Positions 26,967 through 38,662 of a stretch of DNA of 52,602 bases are shown one piece after another (within the stretch, counting starts at the first letter, position 1; every line of letters starts with the position of its first letter). The DNA is from Methylococcaceae bacterium TMED69 (GTDB lineage Bacteria > Pseudomonadota > Gammaproteobacteria > Ga0077536). The notes beneath the pieces are model-generated. The model saw only the letters and a program-made list of their open reading frames with translations, made no database searches and had not been told where the DNA came from. Where the stretch lies: NCBI GenBank assembly GCA_002170535.1, contig NHDW01000006.1:199983-252584 (forward strand), in the 5' to 3' direction. The position numbers were made by a program, and so were the translations under genes.

Positions 26967-27227
26967 CTAATATCTTTTGTTTTTATATTGATTAGGCTGT
27001 ATAACATCTTCTCTTTTAGGAAATTTGTCGCCTAATCTTGGACTAAGATCCTTGCTTTTTGGCTCTATCTCTTTTTTGATCTCTTCCGTTATCTTTCTGT
27101 AAGTAAACATTCCACCTTTCACTACTGCAAAAGCAGCAAGATATATCATAAAGAACAGAAGACATGTTAGAAATATAACTAACACGACCGGTATAATTGG
27201 TTCCCACATATTAATATCTGTATTCAT
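26967..27227 (-). CDS. Small membrane protein
   Basis: [34 protein letters not shown]. Confidence 0.55.
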   Translation of the reverse strand: MNTDINMWEPIIPVVLVIFLTCLLFFMIYLAAFAVVKGGMFTYRKITEEIKKEIEPKSKDLSPRLGDKFPKREDVIQPNQYKNKRY

Positions 27228-28515
27228 CTGACTTATACGGTCCGAAAATAGGAACATTAATGTATTCTGCTTGGTGAGGCTTTAATGTTTCTAATTTTGC
27301 GTTTATATGATTTAAGTGAAGAGCTGCCACTTCTTCATCCAATGTTTTTGGCAAGACGTAAACCTTGTTTTCGTAATTTTTTGAATTGTGAAACATTTCA
27401 ATTTGGGCCAAAACTTGATTTGTAAAAGAGCAGGACATTACAAAGCTTGGATGACCTGTTGCGCATCCTAAGTTCACTAGTCTTCCTTCTGCTAATAAAA
27501 TTATGTTTTTTCCGGCTACCTCATAGCAGTCGACTTGAGGCTTAATATTTGTTTTTTCGCAATGCGCGTCCAGCCAGGCAACATCAATCTCGTTATCAAA
27601 GTGTCCGATGTTACAAACAATAGTGTTGTCATTCATTTCGCAAAAATGTTCATCTCTGACCACGTCTCGATTTCCTGTAGCTGTTACCACAATGTTTGCT
27701 TCTTTAATTGCGTCTGTCATTCTCATAACCTGAAAGCCATCCATGGCAGCCTGTAGGGCGCAGATCGGATCAATCTCTGTTACAATAACTCTACAACCGG
27801 CTGAAGCAAGCGATGCTGCAGAACCTTTTCCAACATCTCCATATCCTGCAACGACAGCAACCTTACCAGCCATCATGATATCTGTTGCTCTACGAATGGC
27901 ATCTACACAAGATTCCTTGCAGCCATACTTGTTGTCAAATTTTGATTTTGTGACAGAATCATTAACGTTTATTGCGGGAAAAGGAAGAATTTTATCACTC
28001 TCAAATTCTCTTAACCTTAATACTCCAGTCGTAGTCTCTTCTGTTACGCCAATAATATCTCCGCAAATTTCTGGATATTTCTCGATAAGGTGCTTTGTTA
28101 AATCCCCACCATCATCTAATATCATGTTTGGACTAGTCCAATTACCTTCGTGGTTATCAAACTTAATAACTTCGTCTAGGCACCGTTCATAATCATCCTC
28201 TGACATTCCTTTCCAAGCAAAAACAGGAATGTGCTTATTTGCTGTATATGCCGCAGCATGATCTTGGGTTGAAAATATATTGCATGTCATCCAGCGGACA
28301 TCTGCTCCAAGTTCAACAAGGGTGTCAATTAAAACTGCGGTTTGAATTGTCATATGTAAGCAGCCGGCGATCTTTGCACCTTTTAAAGGTTTATCAGCAC
28401 CATATTTCTCTTTTAGAGCTATTAAACCAGGCATTTCAGATTCTGCTAACAAAACTTCTTTTGCTCCCCATTCTGATAGTTTTATATCTTTAATTTTGTA
28501 GTCTTTAAAATCCAT
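27211..28515 (-). CDS. ahcY: S-adenosylhomocysteine hydrolase
   Basis: [34 protein letters not shown], full length 434 aa. Confidence 0.95.
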   Translation of the reverse strand: MDFKDYKIKDIKLSEWGAKEVLLAESEMPGLIALKEKYGADKPLKGAKIAGCLHMTIQTAVLIDTLVELGADVRWMTCNIFSTQDHAAAYTANKHIPVFAWKGMSEDDYERCLDEVIKFDNHEGNWTSPNMILDDGGDLTKHLIEKYPEICGDIIGVTEETTTGVLRLREFESDKILPFPAINVNDSVTKSKFDNKYGCKESCVDAIRRATDIMMAGKVAVVAGYGDVGKGSAASLASAGCRVIVTEIDPICALQAAMDGFQVMRMTDAIKEANIVVTATGNRDVVRDEHFCEMNDNTIVCNIGHFDNEIDVAWLDAHCEKTNIKPQVDCYEVAGKNIILLAEGRLVNLGCATGHPSFVMSCSFTNQVLAQIEMFHNSKNYENKVYVLPKTLDEEVAALHLNHINAKLETLKPHQAEYINVPIFGPYKSDEYRY

Positions 28516-28518
28516 TTT

Positions 28519-31500
28519 TTACTCCTGTTCTAAATGGCTTCTGTATTTTTTAAAAAGTTCATTTCTTTTCTGTAGATCATCTAAATATTCTTTTGGAAGC
28601 TTGGTGATGCCAAAATATTTAGATTCAGAGCTTGCAAAATACCATCCACATATTGCTGCTTTTGGTATCATTGTTAAACCATCTGTTAGTTTAACTTCGT
28701 TTTTTATTCCAAGCCAATCTACAATTTTAATTTTTTGAGTGTGATCCGGGCAAGCTGGGTATCCAGGAGCAGGACGGATTCCTTTGTAAGATTCTGATAT
28801 TAAATCTTTGTTATCAAAGTGTTCCTCGCTTTCAATATATTTCCAGTGTTTTATTCGGACTTGTTGGTGCAACCACTCTGCTGTTGCCTCGGCAAACCTG
28901 TCACCAAGAGATTGAACCATAATGTTTCTATAATCATCTTGCTCGTTTTTGAATTCTTTCGCTTTTTCATCTATTCCGTTTACCCAAATTGCAAATGTTC
29001 CAAGCCAATCTTCTTCGTGTAAAAAATCACTCAAGCTCATATTTTTTGTAGACGATTTTTTTTGCGGCTGGCGTAAAAAATTGAATGTTTTTTCTTTGCC
29101 CTCCCTGTAAACGGTTACGTCCTCGTTGTTCTTCTTACATCTATCAATTGAAAATGAATACGAAATTGAAACTGTTTTCGACAGTTCGTCAATCATTCTA
29201 TTCGCGTCTTCTAATAAGTTTATTCCAACTTCCTCAGAAAGCTGCTTTGGCTTTAGTCCCCAAGTCATTGCAAACGGAACCCAGTCAATATAATCTCTTA
29301 TTTCTTCGATGCTGGCCACGTCACGGTTTATTCCAGTGGATGCTGGTTTGACAGCTTCAGACTCTAGGCGATACCGATTACCGCGAGAAATCTCTAAAGG
29401 AAAGTATTTTCTATTATTAGGCTTTCTTGAATTTCTAATCTTTTCATACTTCTTTATGATTTCTTTAAAAGCTTCGTCGTTTGTGAGAACATTATTTACT
29501 TCAGATACTGCAACGCTAGCGTTTCTAATATACACAGTGTTCTTGTATTTCGGAGCAATCCTTGTAGCAGTATGGACCTTTGATGTCGTTGCTCCGCCTA
29601 TCAATAAAGGAACTGGATAGTTTTCTTTTTCGAGCGCTGCTGCAACTTTTACCATTTCGTCTAGACTAGGAGTAATAAGCCCACTTAACCCGATCGCATC
29701 AACTTTATGACTTATTGCCTCTTCGATTATTTTTTCTGTTGGTACCATAACTCCTAAATCTATAACTTCATATCCGTTGCACTGAAGAACAACACCAACA
29801 ATATTCTTTCCAATATCGTGGACATCCCCTTTTACAGTAGCCATTAATATTTTCCCTCGAGACGCTGACCCTCCATCTTTTTCCATATATGGCTCTAACC
29901 AAGCTACGGCTTTTTTCATAACTCGGGCTGATTTAACTACCTGAGGCAGAAACATTTTTCCAGACCCAAAAAGATCTCCAACTATGTTCATGCCGTCCAT
30001 TAGCGGACCTTCAACTATCTCTATGGCATTAGGATTTTTATTGTAACACTCCTCAACATCTTCTAAAATATATCTGTCAATTCCATTTACCAGAGCGTGT
30101 TCTATTCTTTTCGCGGGTGATTCTGCTCTCCACTCTTCGTTTGTTTTCCTTTCTCCAGATTTTTTACCACTGGTTTCTTGTGCTAATTCTAGCAAGAGTG
30201 AGCTTGCGTCTGGGTTTTTGTTTAGGATTGCATCCTCTACTATTTTTCTGTGTCCCTTGTCAATGCTTTCGTATATTGTTAATTGCCCCGCATTGACTAT
30301 TGCCATATCAAGACCAGCTTTCACGGCATGATACAAGAAAACAGAGTGCATTATTTCCCTTACATAAGGATTTCCTCTAAAAGAGAAAGATAGGTTGGAC
30401 AAACCTCCTGACACTTTGGCTCCTGGAAGTTGTTTCTTTATCCACTCTGTTGCGTTAATAAAGTCTACAGCATAATTGTCGTGTTCTGATATTCCTGTTG
30501 CAATTGCAAATATATTTGGATCAAATATAATGTCGCTTGGAGCAATTCCGTTTTCTACCAATAGCCAATACGCTCTAGAGCATATCTCTTTTTTTCTTTC
30601 GAGGCTGTCCGCTTGCCCACTTTCATCAAAAGCCATTACTACAAAAGCGTGGCCGCATGAGACGATTTCTTTTGCCTGTTCTAGAAAACTTTGTTCTCCC
30701 TCTTTTAAAGAAATTGAATTTACAATTCCCCTCCCCTGGAGCCATCTCATGCATGTTCTTAAAATATCCCATTTAGAAGAATCTACCATAATTGGAACAC
30801 GAGATATCTCTGGTTCAGATGCTATTAATTTTATAAAGTTTAGCATCTCCTCCTTTGAATCAAGAAGTCCGTCATCCATGTTGATGTCTATTATTTGCGC
30901 GCCATTGGCTATCTGTCTTTTCGCTATCTGCAAGGCATCGTCATACCTTTTTTCCTTGATACATTTTCTAAACCTTGATGAGCCAGTAACATTTGTTCTT
31001 TCGCCAATGTTGATGAAATTTTTTCCATCGCAGGAATATTCCTCTAAACCAGATAGCTTTAAGGTTTTTTCAAAAGGAACGCGAGTTGATTTTGGCTGCA
31101 TCTTTTTTACTGTCTTTGCAATTTTCGAAATGTGTTCAGGAGTAGTTCCACAGCAGCCTCCAATAATGTTTAAACCACTGTTTTTAGCCATTTTCCTAAT
31201 CATAGCCGCCATTTCATCGGGAGACTGGTCGTATTCTCCTAGCTCATTGGGCAAACCAGCGTTTGGATGTGCTGAAATGGCACATGAGCTTACTTCTGAT
31301 AACCTGGAGACATATGGTGCCATCTGTTCTGTACCTAGAGCGCAATTTAGACCAACCGACACTGGGTTTGCATGTTTGACGGATTGCCAAAATGCCTCTA
31401 CAGTCTGACCAGAAAGCGTCCTTCCAGATGCATCAACTATGGTTCCTGAAATCATAAGAGGAATTGTTTTTGAAATACTTCTAACTGCTTCAATTGCGGC

Positions 31501-32013
31501 TTTTGCGTTCAGAGTATCAAATATTGTTTCAATCATTATTAGGTCACAACCACCCTTTATTAGGTTTTCAGCTGCGGCTCTATAGCTTTTAAAAAGACCA
31601 TTATATGTAATATTTCTAAAAGCGGGATCCAGCACATCTGGAGACATTGACAGGGTCCTTGATGTCGGCCCTAGTACTCCTGCAACCAACGCATCGTATT
31701 TGTTAGCAATAGTTCTTGCCAACTTTGCGGCTTTGTAATTAAGCAAATCTATTGCTTCGTTACTTAGGTCATAATCTTCTGCAGAAACATAATTCGCGTT
31801 AAAAGTATTTGTTTCAATGATATCTGCACCAGCTTTTAAATAGTCCTCGTGAATAGACTTTATTACCTCTGGGCAAGTCAAACAAAGTATATCATTGAAT
31901 CCCTCACAGTTTTTTTCCTCGTACGAGAAAAAGGACGGATCAACTTTTCTCTTTTGTATCTCCGTTCCCATTGCTCCATCGAGTATGTAAATCTTTTTAT
32001 TAAAATCTACCAT
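28519..32013 (-). CDS. metH: Cobalamin-dependent methionine synthase
   Basis: [55 protein letters not shown]; start trimmed to MVDFNKK. Confidence 0.95.
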   Translation of the reverse strand: MVDFNKKIYILDGAMGTEIQKRKVDPSFFSYEEKNCEGFNDILCLTCPEVIKSIHEDYLKAGADIIETNTFNANYVSAEDYDLSNEAIDLLNYKAAKLARTIANKYDALVAGVLGPTSRTLSMSPDVLDPAFRNITYNGLFKSYRAAAENLIKGGCDLIMIETIFDTLNAKAAIEAVRSISKTIPLMISGTIVDASGRTLSGQTVEAFWQSVKHANPVSVGLNCALGTEQMAPYVSRLSEVSSCAISAHPNAGLPNELGEYDQSPDEMAAMIRKMAKNSGLNIIGGCCGTTPEHISKIAKTVKKMQPKSTRVPFEKTLKLSGLEEYSCDGKNFINIGERTNVTGSSRFRKCIKEKRYDDALQIAKRQIANGAQIIDINMDDGLLDSKEEMLNFIKLIASEPEISRVPIMVDSSKWDILRTCMRWLQGRGIVNSISLKEGEQSFLEQAKEIVSCGHAFVVMAFDESGQADSLERKKEICSRAYWLLVENGIAPSDIIFDPNIFAIATGISEHDNYAVDFINATEWIKKQLPGAKVSGGLSNLSFSFRGNPYVREIMHSVFLYHAVKAGLDMAIVNAGQLTIYESIDKGHRKIVEDAILNKNPDASSLLLELAQETSGKKSGERKTNEEWRAESPAKRIEHALVNGIDRYILEDVEECYNKNPNAIEIVEGPLMDGMNIVGDLFGSGKMFLPQVVKSARVMKKAVAWLEPYMEKDGGSASRGKILMATVKGDVHDIGKNIVGVVLQCNGYEVIDLGVMVPTEKIIEEAISHKVDAIGLSGLITPSLDEMVKVAAALEKENYPVPLLIGGATTSKVHTATRIAPKYKNTVYIRNASVAVSEVNNVLTNDEAFKEIIKKYEKIRNSRKPNNRKYFPLEISRGNRYRLESEAVKPASTGINRDVASIEEIRDYIDWVPFAMTWGLKPKQLSEEVGINLLEDANRMIDELSKTVSISYSFSIDRCKKNNEDVTVYREGKEKTFNFLRQPQKKSSTKNMSLSDFLHEEDWLGTFAIWVNGIDEKAKEFKNEQDDYRNIMVQSLGDRFAEATAEWLHQQVRIKHWKYIESEEHFDNKDLISESYKGIRPAPGYPACPDHTQKIKIVDWLGIKNEVKLTDGLTMIPKAAICGWYFASSESKYFGITKLPKEYLDDLQKRNELFKKYRSHLEQE

Positions 32014-32459
32014 TCTTCTTTTTGACCAACCCAATCTTGAAACTTGTCTTCTCCACCCCTTATTCCCCAGTCTGAGTCGACAGTAAGCTTTGATGATATT
32101 CCACCTCTCGGGTTGCATACTATTACCAGCCTGAGTCGAGTCGGTTCGTATGCGCTCATCATGTCATCGTAAATCACGTTAATGATTCTTTCGTATGAAT
32201 AAATCTGTGACCTAAAGGCAAAGAAGTATTCTTTGAGAGATTTAAGCTCAATAACTTTGTCACCTGGATAAAACGTGATATACAACTGTGCAAAATCTGG
32301 CTGGGCCCTAACCCCTTCAAAAGTAAGTTCCGGAACCTTCATTTTTATTTCATAGGCTTCCCTAGAAGGATTTGGAATTGATTTAAGAATGTGCCTATTT
32401 TTTTGCCAATTTCTTTTCCGTCTATTTCTGCCAATTGGAGGCGTTGTTTCTTCGCTCAT
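32007..32459 (-). CDS. QueF-like (T-fold) protein
   Basis: [32 protein letters not shown]...NPRGGIS; the usual CPVTG Cys is replaced. Confidence 0.7.
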   Translation of the reverse strand: MSEETTPPIGRNRRKRNWQKNRHILKSIPNPSREAYEIKMKVPELTFEGVRAQPDFAQLYITFYPGDKVIELKSLKEYFFAFRSQIYSYERIINVIYDDMMSAYEPTRLRLVIVCNPRGGISSKLTVDSDWGIRGGEDKFQDWVGQKEEW

Positions 32460-32460
32460 T

Positions 32461-33444
32461 TTAACCCCATGTTTGGTTAGTGCCCATGTGACCCCAAGCG
32501 GCGGTCTGTAAGTATTTAGGCTTTTTTAAGTCTAGATGATTAATGATTCCCTGAGGGCTTAGATCATAATCTGTTACGGGAAACTCTTCCCCGTTAACTA
32601 TCATTGTTGCTTCTACCGGTTGGTCATGTCCAATGGCGTACGCAAGATAAACATATACTTGGTTTCCTTCAGGTCTACGATTTAGAGTCTGCAATTTATC
32701 TACGGCAATTCGTCTAGCCATGTAAGCTGCTGATCGATCAACCTTTGTAGGATCCTTACCACTAAATGCTCCTCCCCCTACTGGAATTGCTGGTCCGTAA
32801 TTGTCGATTACGATCTTTCTGCCAGTTAATCCGGCGTCGGCGTCGAATCCTCCAAGATTCCAATCGCCTGCGGGGTTAGCAAAAATCTTTGTTTCCGATG
32901 TATCAAAACTAACGGTGCGGAGCCAACCCTTTATGTATCCTTCCAAGTCTTTTGTTTTTGCCATTTGGAAACTAGCAACCACTGAATCGATTTTATTTCC
33001 GCATAGTGTTACCTGTGTTTTTCCGTCGAAGGGATAAACCTTATAAAGCTGCTTACAAAGCTGGCGCGCTAAATAAAGTTCGTTTGGCACCATCTCTGGA
33101 TTGTCATCGCATGCATATCCGACCATGATTCCTTGATCTCCTGCGCCGCCTGTATCAACTCCTTGAGAGATAAAGTTACTCTGTTTTACAACGTTAACAT
33201 TAACCTTGACAGGTTTTCCATAGGTCTCTCTTACTATTTGCTCTATTGGCAAATCAGCATTAGTAGTTATTTCCCCAGTTACGTTTATTTCTCCGTGACC
33301 TCCCATGGTTTCTACTGCAACCCTAGAGTCGGGATCAAAACCCAAACAGTGGTCAAGTATCGCATCCGAAATAGTGTCACAAATTTTATCCGGATGTTTG
33401 GGAGTTACACATTCTGCAGTTTTGTATTTTCTACTTATCATCAT
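32461..33444 (-). CDS. metK: S-adenosylmethionine synthetase
   Basis: TAECVTPKHPDKICDTISDAILD; GAGDQGIMVGYA; GGGAFSGKDPTKVDRSAAY. Confidence 0.95.
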   Translation of the reverse strand: MMISRKYKTAECVTPKHPDKICDTISDAILDHCLGFDPDSRVAVETMGGHGEINVTGEITTNADLPIEQIVRETYGKPVKVNVNVVKQSNFISQGVDTGGAGDQGIMVGYACDDNPEMVPNELYLARQLCKQLYKVYPFDGKTQVTLCGNKIDSVVASFQMAKTKDLEGYIKGWLRTVSFDTSETKIFANPAGDWNLGGFDADAGLTGRKIVIDNYGPAIPVGGGAFSGKDPTKVDRSAAYMARRIAVDKLQTLNRRPEGNQVYVYLAYAIGHDQPVEATMIVNGEEFPVTDYDLSPQGIINHLDLKKPKYLQTAAWGHMGTNQTWG

Positions 33445-33533
33445 TAATAATTTCCCCATCCGCAGTCACAAGGGTCACATTCGCAAGCCTCGCACGGCTG
33501 GAATAGTTTTTTAATATAGTTTATAATTCTCAT
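33444..33533 (-). CDS. 29-aa Cys-rich microprotein
   Basis: Own translation MRIINYIKKLFQPCEACECDPCDCGWGNY; TAATG overlap with metK. Confidence 0.55.
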   Translation of the reverse strand: MRIINYIKKLFQPCEACECDPCDCGWGNY

Positions 33534-33919
33534 ATTCCGAGATCCTCCATCATTTCATATAAACATTTTACACAATAAAGTTGAGATGAACAAGTGTTAT
33601 TTAACATAATATTTTTAAACACGAACCTGCTTTCGCAAGCAGTGCATGTTACATGACTAAAACTTTCTTGTTTCGACAAAATTTTTACAGCATCTAAATC
33701 AGATGATTTTTGTAATTCGTATCCTGGTTTCATGCTTGATTTAATTTTCGACAAATGGCCAGATAGGTTTTTTCGCCATTTAATACTAGAATGGTCTGTG
33801 TCCATGCTTTCTGGACCCCAGACCTTGGTAATAATTTTTCTCACTGAAACCCAATCGTTTGTTTCGGTTAGAATGTCAAATATTTGCTTTGTTTTACCAG
33901 TTAGCATTTTTTTCTCCAT
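33530..33919 (-). CDS. Putative zinc-binding protein
   Basis: CTACESRF...LYCVKC. Confidence 0.5.
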   Translation of the reverse strand: MEKKMLTGKTKQIFDILTETNDWVSVRKIITKVWGPESMDTDHSSIKWRKNLSGHLSKIKSSMKPGYELQKSSDLDAVKILSKQESFSHVTCTACESRFVFKNIMLNNTCSSQLYCVKCLYEMMEDLGI

Positions 33920-34026
33920 GTGCTATAAACATATGAAATTATACTAACTTGTAAGCTTTTTTATAAAGATTTCCCGCAATTCCCTCGCACTTATGGCCCG
34001 CGCACCGCCCGCTGTTCATGAAATCT

Positions 34027-34704
34027 TTATTTTTTGCTTGTTTTTATAGATATGTCATATTCTTCTATTTCTTTTATTTTTCCACTACCGTGACAAGAAA
34101 AGCAAATTTTAGATATATGTTTTCCCCTACCCATGCACTGCGAACAGGTTGCAGAAGTTTTAACCATCATCGGGCCGTTCCTTACGAGTTTGTTTACTTT
34201 TCCAGTCCCAAAGCAATCAACACATGTTTTGACTATTTCGCCGCCCCTTCCATCACAAACTTTACAATTTCTCTGAACCCTTACTTTTACGGAAGTCTTT
34301 TTTCCTCCAGAGAACAACTCGTCTATGGACAAACTTAAGTTTATGGTTTTGTTCTTTCTCTCTGGCTTTCTTTCCTCGTGAATTTTAGAAGCCTGATCTC
34401 TCCAACTCGGTTCGAAAGGGTTAAATCCAGCGTTTCTGAAAAGGTCTTCGAAGGATTCGTAAGAATTTAAATTGCCGCCGTAACCCTGAGCGTCGTATTC
34501 ATGACGCTTTTCGGGGTCGCTGAGAACGCTGTAAGCTTCACTCACCTCCTTAAAACGCTCAGCGGCATCCTCGTTATCTGGATTACGATCTGGGTGATAT
34601 TTTTTAGCTAATTCTCGATAAGCATGCTTGATCGATTTATTATCAGAATTTTTATTAACACCCAAGATTGCATAAAAATCTTTCAAAACTCCTCCGAAGA
34701 CCAA
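34027..34704 (-). CDS. DnaJ-like co-chaperone truncated after Zn domain
   Basis: J-domain with [54 protein letters not shown]. Confidence 0.85.
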   Translation of the reverse strand: MVFGGVLKDFYAILGVNKNSDNKSIKHAYRELAKKYHPDRNPDNEDAAERFKEVSEAYSVLSDPEKRHEYDAQGYGGNLNSYESFEDLFRNAGFNPFEPSWRDQASKIHEERKPERKNKTINLSLSIDELFSGGKKTSVKVRVQRNCKVCDGRGGEIVKTCVDCFGTGKVNKLVRNGPMMVKTSATCSQCMGRGKHISKICFSCHGSGKIKEIEEYDISIKTSKK

Positions 34705-34718
34705 GTATAATTATGGCG

Positions 34719-35423
34719 CTACTGGATGTAGTTTTTCACTTTATAATCTTTGTACCATACATTTACGTTGAAAGCTATAGAAATTCTAGACTCTTCTGAC
34801 ACAAAAGATGTCACTGAGTGATTCATGTCTTGTGGAAACAATAACAGTCCTCCAGGCTGTGGATTGACCTGGACAGTCTGGGCGAGTCTAAAATTATTGT
34901 GGTCGTTTTGCCGCTGTGTTCCATACACAAAATTTATTTTTCCGGAATCCGCTTTACCTTCACGTATTTCCTTTGGTATCGAAACGTAAAAAACTCCAGA
35001 CAATCCCGCCATTGATTCGTTGTTATGGCAATGTAGTGGATTGTAATCTCCCGGGAGCTGTTCATTAATCCACATATCATTTATTTTGCATACAAAATTA
35101 CTAGTGGGGATTTTTGAATTTATGCATTTTTCGTTAAAATATTCCACATAAGAATAAGAAATTTTTTCGATTGTGTCGAAAAATTCTTCCCAATGAGGAA
35201 GCATTCTGGATGTTTTAAGGTTAACCTTTGTTTGTGAGCCGAAATTAAAAACCCCTGCTAATTGTTCGGAATGATCTTTTTTTGCTGGGTCGTTTAGCAT
35301 TTGTTTTGTACTAATTTTCAGAGATTTTGTCAAATTATCACTTAAATTGACTGCAAAAATAAACTGGTTGCCTAATCTTGTTATTCCTATTCCTGCTTCC
35401 TTGAGGCTTTCCTCTATGGTCAT
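34719..35423 (-). CDS. Putative 2OG-Fe(II) oxygenase-like
   Basis: NPLHCHNNESMAGLSGVFYVSIP...GGLLLFPQDMNHSVTSF...RISIAFNV. Confidence 0.65.
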   Translation of the reverse strand: MTIEESLKEAGIGITRLGNQFIFAVNLSDNLTKSLKISTKQMLNDPAKKDHSEQLAGVFNFGSQTKVNLKTSRMLPHWEEFFDTIEKISYSYVEYFNEKCINSKIPTSNFVCKINDMWINEQLPGDYNPLHCHNNESMAGLSGVFYVSIPKEIREGKADSGKINFVYGTQRQNDHNNFRLAQTVQVNPQPGGLLLFPQDMNHSVTSFVSEESRISIAFNVNVWYKDYKVKNYIQ

Positions 35424-35629
35424 TATAATTTCTCCAAATTTTCTTTTAAAATTTCTTTATATATTTTGCCGTTAACTAAAACGTCGTAAACTAGTGAAAT
35501 CTGTCTTATGTTTTTAGAAAAACTAAGACTACATTCGTAAGGGCCCTTTACAATTATTCCCTTTTCTCCCGATGGGTTTGTTTTTTCTAATTTTAAATTA
35601 GATACTTTAACTAAGTCACCAATTTTCAT
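35423..35629 (-). CDS. Small SH3/KOW-like protein
   Basis: MKIGDLVKVSNL...EKGIIVKGP...VYDVLVNGKIYK. Confidence 0.5.
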   Translation of the reverse strand: MKIGDLVKVSNLKLEKTNPSGEKGIIVKGPYECSLSFSKNIRQISLVYDVLVNGKIYKEILKENLEKL

Positions 35630-35898
35630 TCGTACCATGCCCAAGGTTCTACGTCGTTTGAAATTAATTCTCTTATACTTCCGTCGTCACATAGTATAGA
35701 GAAGAAGATTGCATTGTAATTGACCGAAATTGTTTGTTTAATTTCTATCAACGTTCCATATCCTCCGTTTACAACTATACCGTCAGAACTGTATTCGTAC
35801 CAATGAACCCTATCGTTAGGTCTAAATATATTGTTTTTATGGTATGAAGACTTATATTCCTTTAGTGTTTTTTTCTTCTCATCCAATTTCTTTTTCAT
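35626..35898 (-). CDS. Small SH3/KOW-like protein
   Basis: FRPNDRVHWYEYSSDGIVVNGGYGTLIEIK. Confidence 0.45.
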   Translation of the reverse strand: MKKKLDEKKKTLKEYKSSYHKNNIFRPNDRVHWYEYSSDGIVVNGGYGTLIEIKQTISVNYNAIFFSILCDDGSIRELISNDVEPWAWYE

Positions 35899-36514
35899 TG
35901 AAAGCCATCATGTTCAGTGTCAAAAATTCAAGTTGAGTCTGAAGACCTTCAATGCTCTCGTTTAATTCTTTGATTCTTTTTCGGTTTTTTTCTATATGCG
36001 ATCGTACTTTTAAAACACAGTCATTCATCGCTTCCGTAAAAATTTCCTGTTCTCCGTCCCAAACCGGTGTTGAGCCTCCTCTAACTTGAAGACTTTCTAT
36101 TGGAACTATCGGAGAATACATCATGTGTGCCATCTGTTCAGCGCCACTTTGATTGGATGCCAGAATCCATCCAATGTTCTCCCATCTAGACTGTACTTCC
36201 CAGAGGTAGTTACATAGGCCGGCATTTTTAAAATTTCTGATTATGTATAATAGGTTTTCTGACAACCGGTTTGATCGATACGTCAAAGACTGTCGGTTGC
36301 CCTGTTTCCACATATGTTTATTCTTAAACTGAAACTCTTCTACGACTCCGCGTGTATCATACCACCGATTTGGGTACCTTTTATCTGTTCGTTCACCAAC
36401 TATACATGCTGCTTCATAGTATTTTTTATACTCACTGACGTCTGTAAAGTCAGGGGTTATATATCTTTTTTTTATTAAGGGACTGATTACTTCCCAAAGT
36501 TCTTCGTTATTCAT
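35879..36514 (-). CDS. Hypothetical protein
   Basis: MNNEELWEVISPLIKKRY... Confidence 0.55.
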   Translation of the reverse strand: MNNEELWEVISPLIKKRYITPDFTDVSEYKKYYEAACIVGERTDKRYPNRWYDTRGVVEEFQFKNKHMWKQGNRQSLTYRSNRLSENLLYIIRNFKNAGLCNYLWEVQSRWENIGWILASNQSGAEQMAHMMYSPIVPIESLQVRGGSTPVWDGEQEIFTEAMNDCVLKVRSHIEKNRKRIKELNESIEGLQTQLEFLTLNMMAFNEKEIG

Positions 36515-36516
36515 TT

Positions 36517-37311
36517 TTACCTCTTTGAAATTCTTGAGCAAGGATATGTTTTACAATCACCGTCGACAAGAACGTCGAAGGCAATTGACCCACTGTGGAT
36601 CATTGGTTTGGAACAGATGATGCCAAAATGCTTTTGGGTTACCCACGTTCCTTGTTCGTTTTGACCGGAAATAGTTAGAAAACATTTTTCACCTAGAGAA
36701 AATCTAGGACTTTCAATTTTCTTTAGTTTTCCTCTAACTGCATATCTTGCGCTTTCCCAAATTTTTTCAGATATATGAGGCAAACTTCCGTTACAATATT
36801 CTCCCAGCATTGACATTGCTCGAGCGCCGGCAGAATGCGTTGTCCAATACATACTGTTGTAGCAATTTCTAAGCTCGAGAACCAAAGCCATTTTTTTTCT
36901 AGTGTTTTCGCATGGTACCCATGGGCCGGTCAATTCAACCTCTCTGGCTTCAGCCATTAGTTTTTCAGCGAAAGCCTTTTGTTTTACAGATAAGCTCCAG
37001 CCCTTCCTGGTTTTAAAGGCGAAGTCTCTCAGCGCATGCTTGGTAGATGGGTTAATCAAAAACTCTGCTAGCCGATCCATTTCGTCTGCTTCCGGATTCG
37101 AAGGGACTTTCTTTACTCCCTCTAGAACCAAAGCGTCTATTTTGGCTCGCATGCGCTTTGTCAAAGCCTTTTTTCTTCCAAGTCGATCGAGCATTGCAGT
37201 ACAAAAATCATAGTCCCAATTGTAAAGCCTTTTAGCAGATGGGTCTTGATCGTATTCTTCGATCATCTTTTTCAATTCAAACATTCTTTGAGCAGCAGAT
37301 TTTCTAGCCAT
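36517..37311 (-). CDS. Hypothetical protein with C-terminal SH3/KOW-like segment
   Basis: FSLGEKCFLTISG...HFGIICSKP...FDVLVDGDCKTYP. Confidence 0.55.
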   Translation of the reverse strand: MARKSAAQRMFELKKMIEEYDQDPSAKRLYNWDYDFCTAMLDRLGRKKALTKRMRAKIDALVLEGVKKVPSNPEADEMDRLAEFLINPSTKHALRDFAFKTRKGWSLSVKQKAFAEKLMAEAREVELTGPWVPCENTRKKMALVLELRNCYNSMYWTTHSAGARAMSMLGEYCNGSLPHISEKIWESARYAVRGKLKKIESPRFSLGEKCFLTISGQNEQGTWVTQKHFGIICSKPMIHSGSIAFDVLVDGDCKTYPCSRISKR

Positions 37312-37346
37312 TGTTCACCATGGTTGTTATTAATTACATAATTAAT

Positions 37347-37661
37347 TTAACCTATTGATTTGATTTCTGCACAGATTTTTTGATATTTTTTAATGTTTTC
37401 CATCATTTCTGGAATGACTTTATCTAGACCTTTTGGAGTTAGAATCCATTTACCTCTTTTTGGACTCTGCCAATATTTATTTGGGTATCCTCGATGGTTT
37501 TTTCTGCCGTAAAAATAACTTACAGCCCAACCTCGCTCAGAAAACCCATCTAAATTTCCGTGTTTGCTTAAATACAAAGCTCGACGGATATCTGCCCCAC
37601 AACAACCTGGAAAACAAAAAATATAAGTCGCAATAAAATTAATATTATTTGTTTTTTTCAT
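37347..37661 (-). CDS. Hypothetical protein
   Basis: MKKTNNINFIATYIFCFPGCCGADIRRALYLSKHG. Confidence 0.5.
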   Translation of the reverse strand: MKKTNNINFIATYIFCFPGCCGADIRRALYLSKHGNLDGFSERGWAVSYFYGRKNHRGYPNKYWQSPKRGKWILTPKGLDKVIPEMMENIKKYQKICAEIKSIG

Positions 37662-38568
37662 GCAGCCCTCTGTATCTAAGAACCGCCAGTTCTTTGGCTT
37701 TTGCTTCGATGACAACATCGATATCTAGACCGTGAGGATTAATGTAACCAGAAACATATTTTGAATGTGCACGGAAAACCGCTTTTGGGTTGTCAACCTG
37801 AGCCGTCTCGGAGTAGTGTGTGCACGGTTTGTGCCCTGCCCACGTTGAAGCAGCTAGATGAAGCGCCGTTTTTTCATCATCCTGACCAGGATGACACTGG
37901 TGATGATGATAATCGAACACAATAGGAATTCCGGAGCGTGAGTAAAATAGCTCATATAATTCTCTAGTTGAATAAAGGTTTGGACGATCATCGTTCTCCA
38001 GTGTAAGACGAGAAAGAACGGCGTTAGAAAGCCTAGAAGAGTTACTAAGCCAACGATCAGCAGCAGCCTGTTTGTCACCGTAAGCACCTCCTACATGAAT
38101 GTTGATCTTGGCCATTGGAGACCTAGGTTGGTGCATATAGTCCATAATCTTACCGTGTATTTCCAATTCGTGTAACGATTTTTCAACAACGCTTTGGTTT
38201 TTTGCGGCCAGCACTGTAAAAGCGCCGGGGTGAAACGACAGCCGAATGTCGTTTTCAATAGCAAACTTGCCGCACTGGTCTAGCAGAGACTTGCATGCAT
38301 TCCAGTTAGGTAGATCTTCTAACCTGTACTCTGAACACCATGGAGCCATAGAGGATGACATTCTGTATACAGATATATTGTTTTTGACATTCCATGGAAG
38401 AATGCGCCTAACTGCTAGTAAGTTTTGTTCGAATAGCTCGCCGACGTGCGGCAAACCTTTTTTGAGAAAAGTTGCTTTTCGGCAAGTTCTGCCGACAATT
38501 GCTTTTTCTGTTTCTGCTAGTGTCATGTTGATACACGCGTAGCCAAGATTAGTGGATCCTGTTTTCAT
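37645..38568 (-). CDS. UV damage endonuclease UvdE-like
   Basis: MKTGSTNLGYACINMTL...FHPGAFTVLA...INIHVGGAYGDK...LTLENDD...VFDYHHHQCHPG. Confidence 0.88.
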   Translation of the reverse strand: MKTGSTNLGYACINMTLAETEKAIVGRTCRKATFLKKGLPHVGELFEQNLLAVRRILPWNVKNNISVYRMSSSMAPWCSEYRLEDLPNWNACKSLLDQCGKFAIENDIRLSFHPGAFTVLAAKNQSVVEKSLHELEIHGKIMDYMHQPRSPMAKINIHVGGAYGDKQAAADRWLSNSSRLSNAVLSRLTLENDDRPNLYSTRELYELFYSRSGIPIVFDYHHHQCHPGQDDEKTALHLAASTWAGHKPCTHYSETAQVDNPKAVFRAHSKYVSGYINPHGLDIDVVIEAKAKELAVLRYRGLHEKNK

Positions 38569-38662
38569 TAATACTCCTGAGGTTGTATACTTATTATATA
38601 GAAATATTCTATATTTTATAATATAATTTATAAGTTGTTTAGCTACACAGGTTTTGATAAAA

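Noticed and set aside
30476-31408. 310-aa plus-strand ORF antisense to metH
   Set aside because: Mirror ORF of a clearly conserved gene; no recognisable domain
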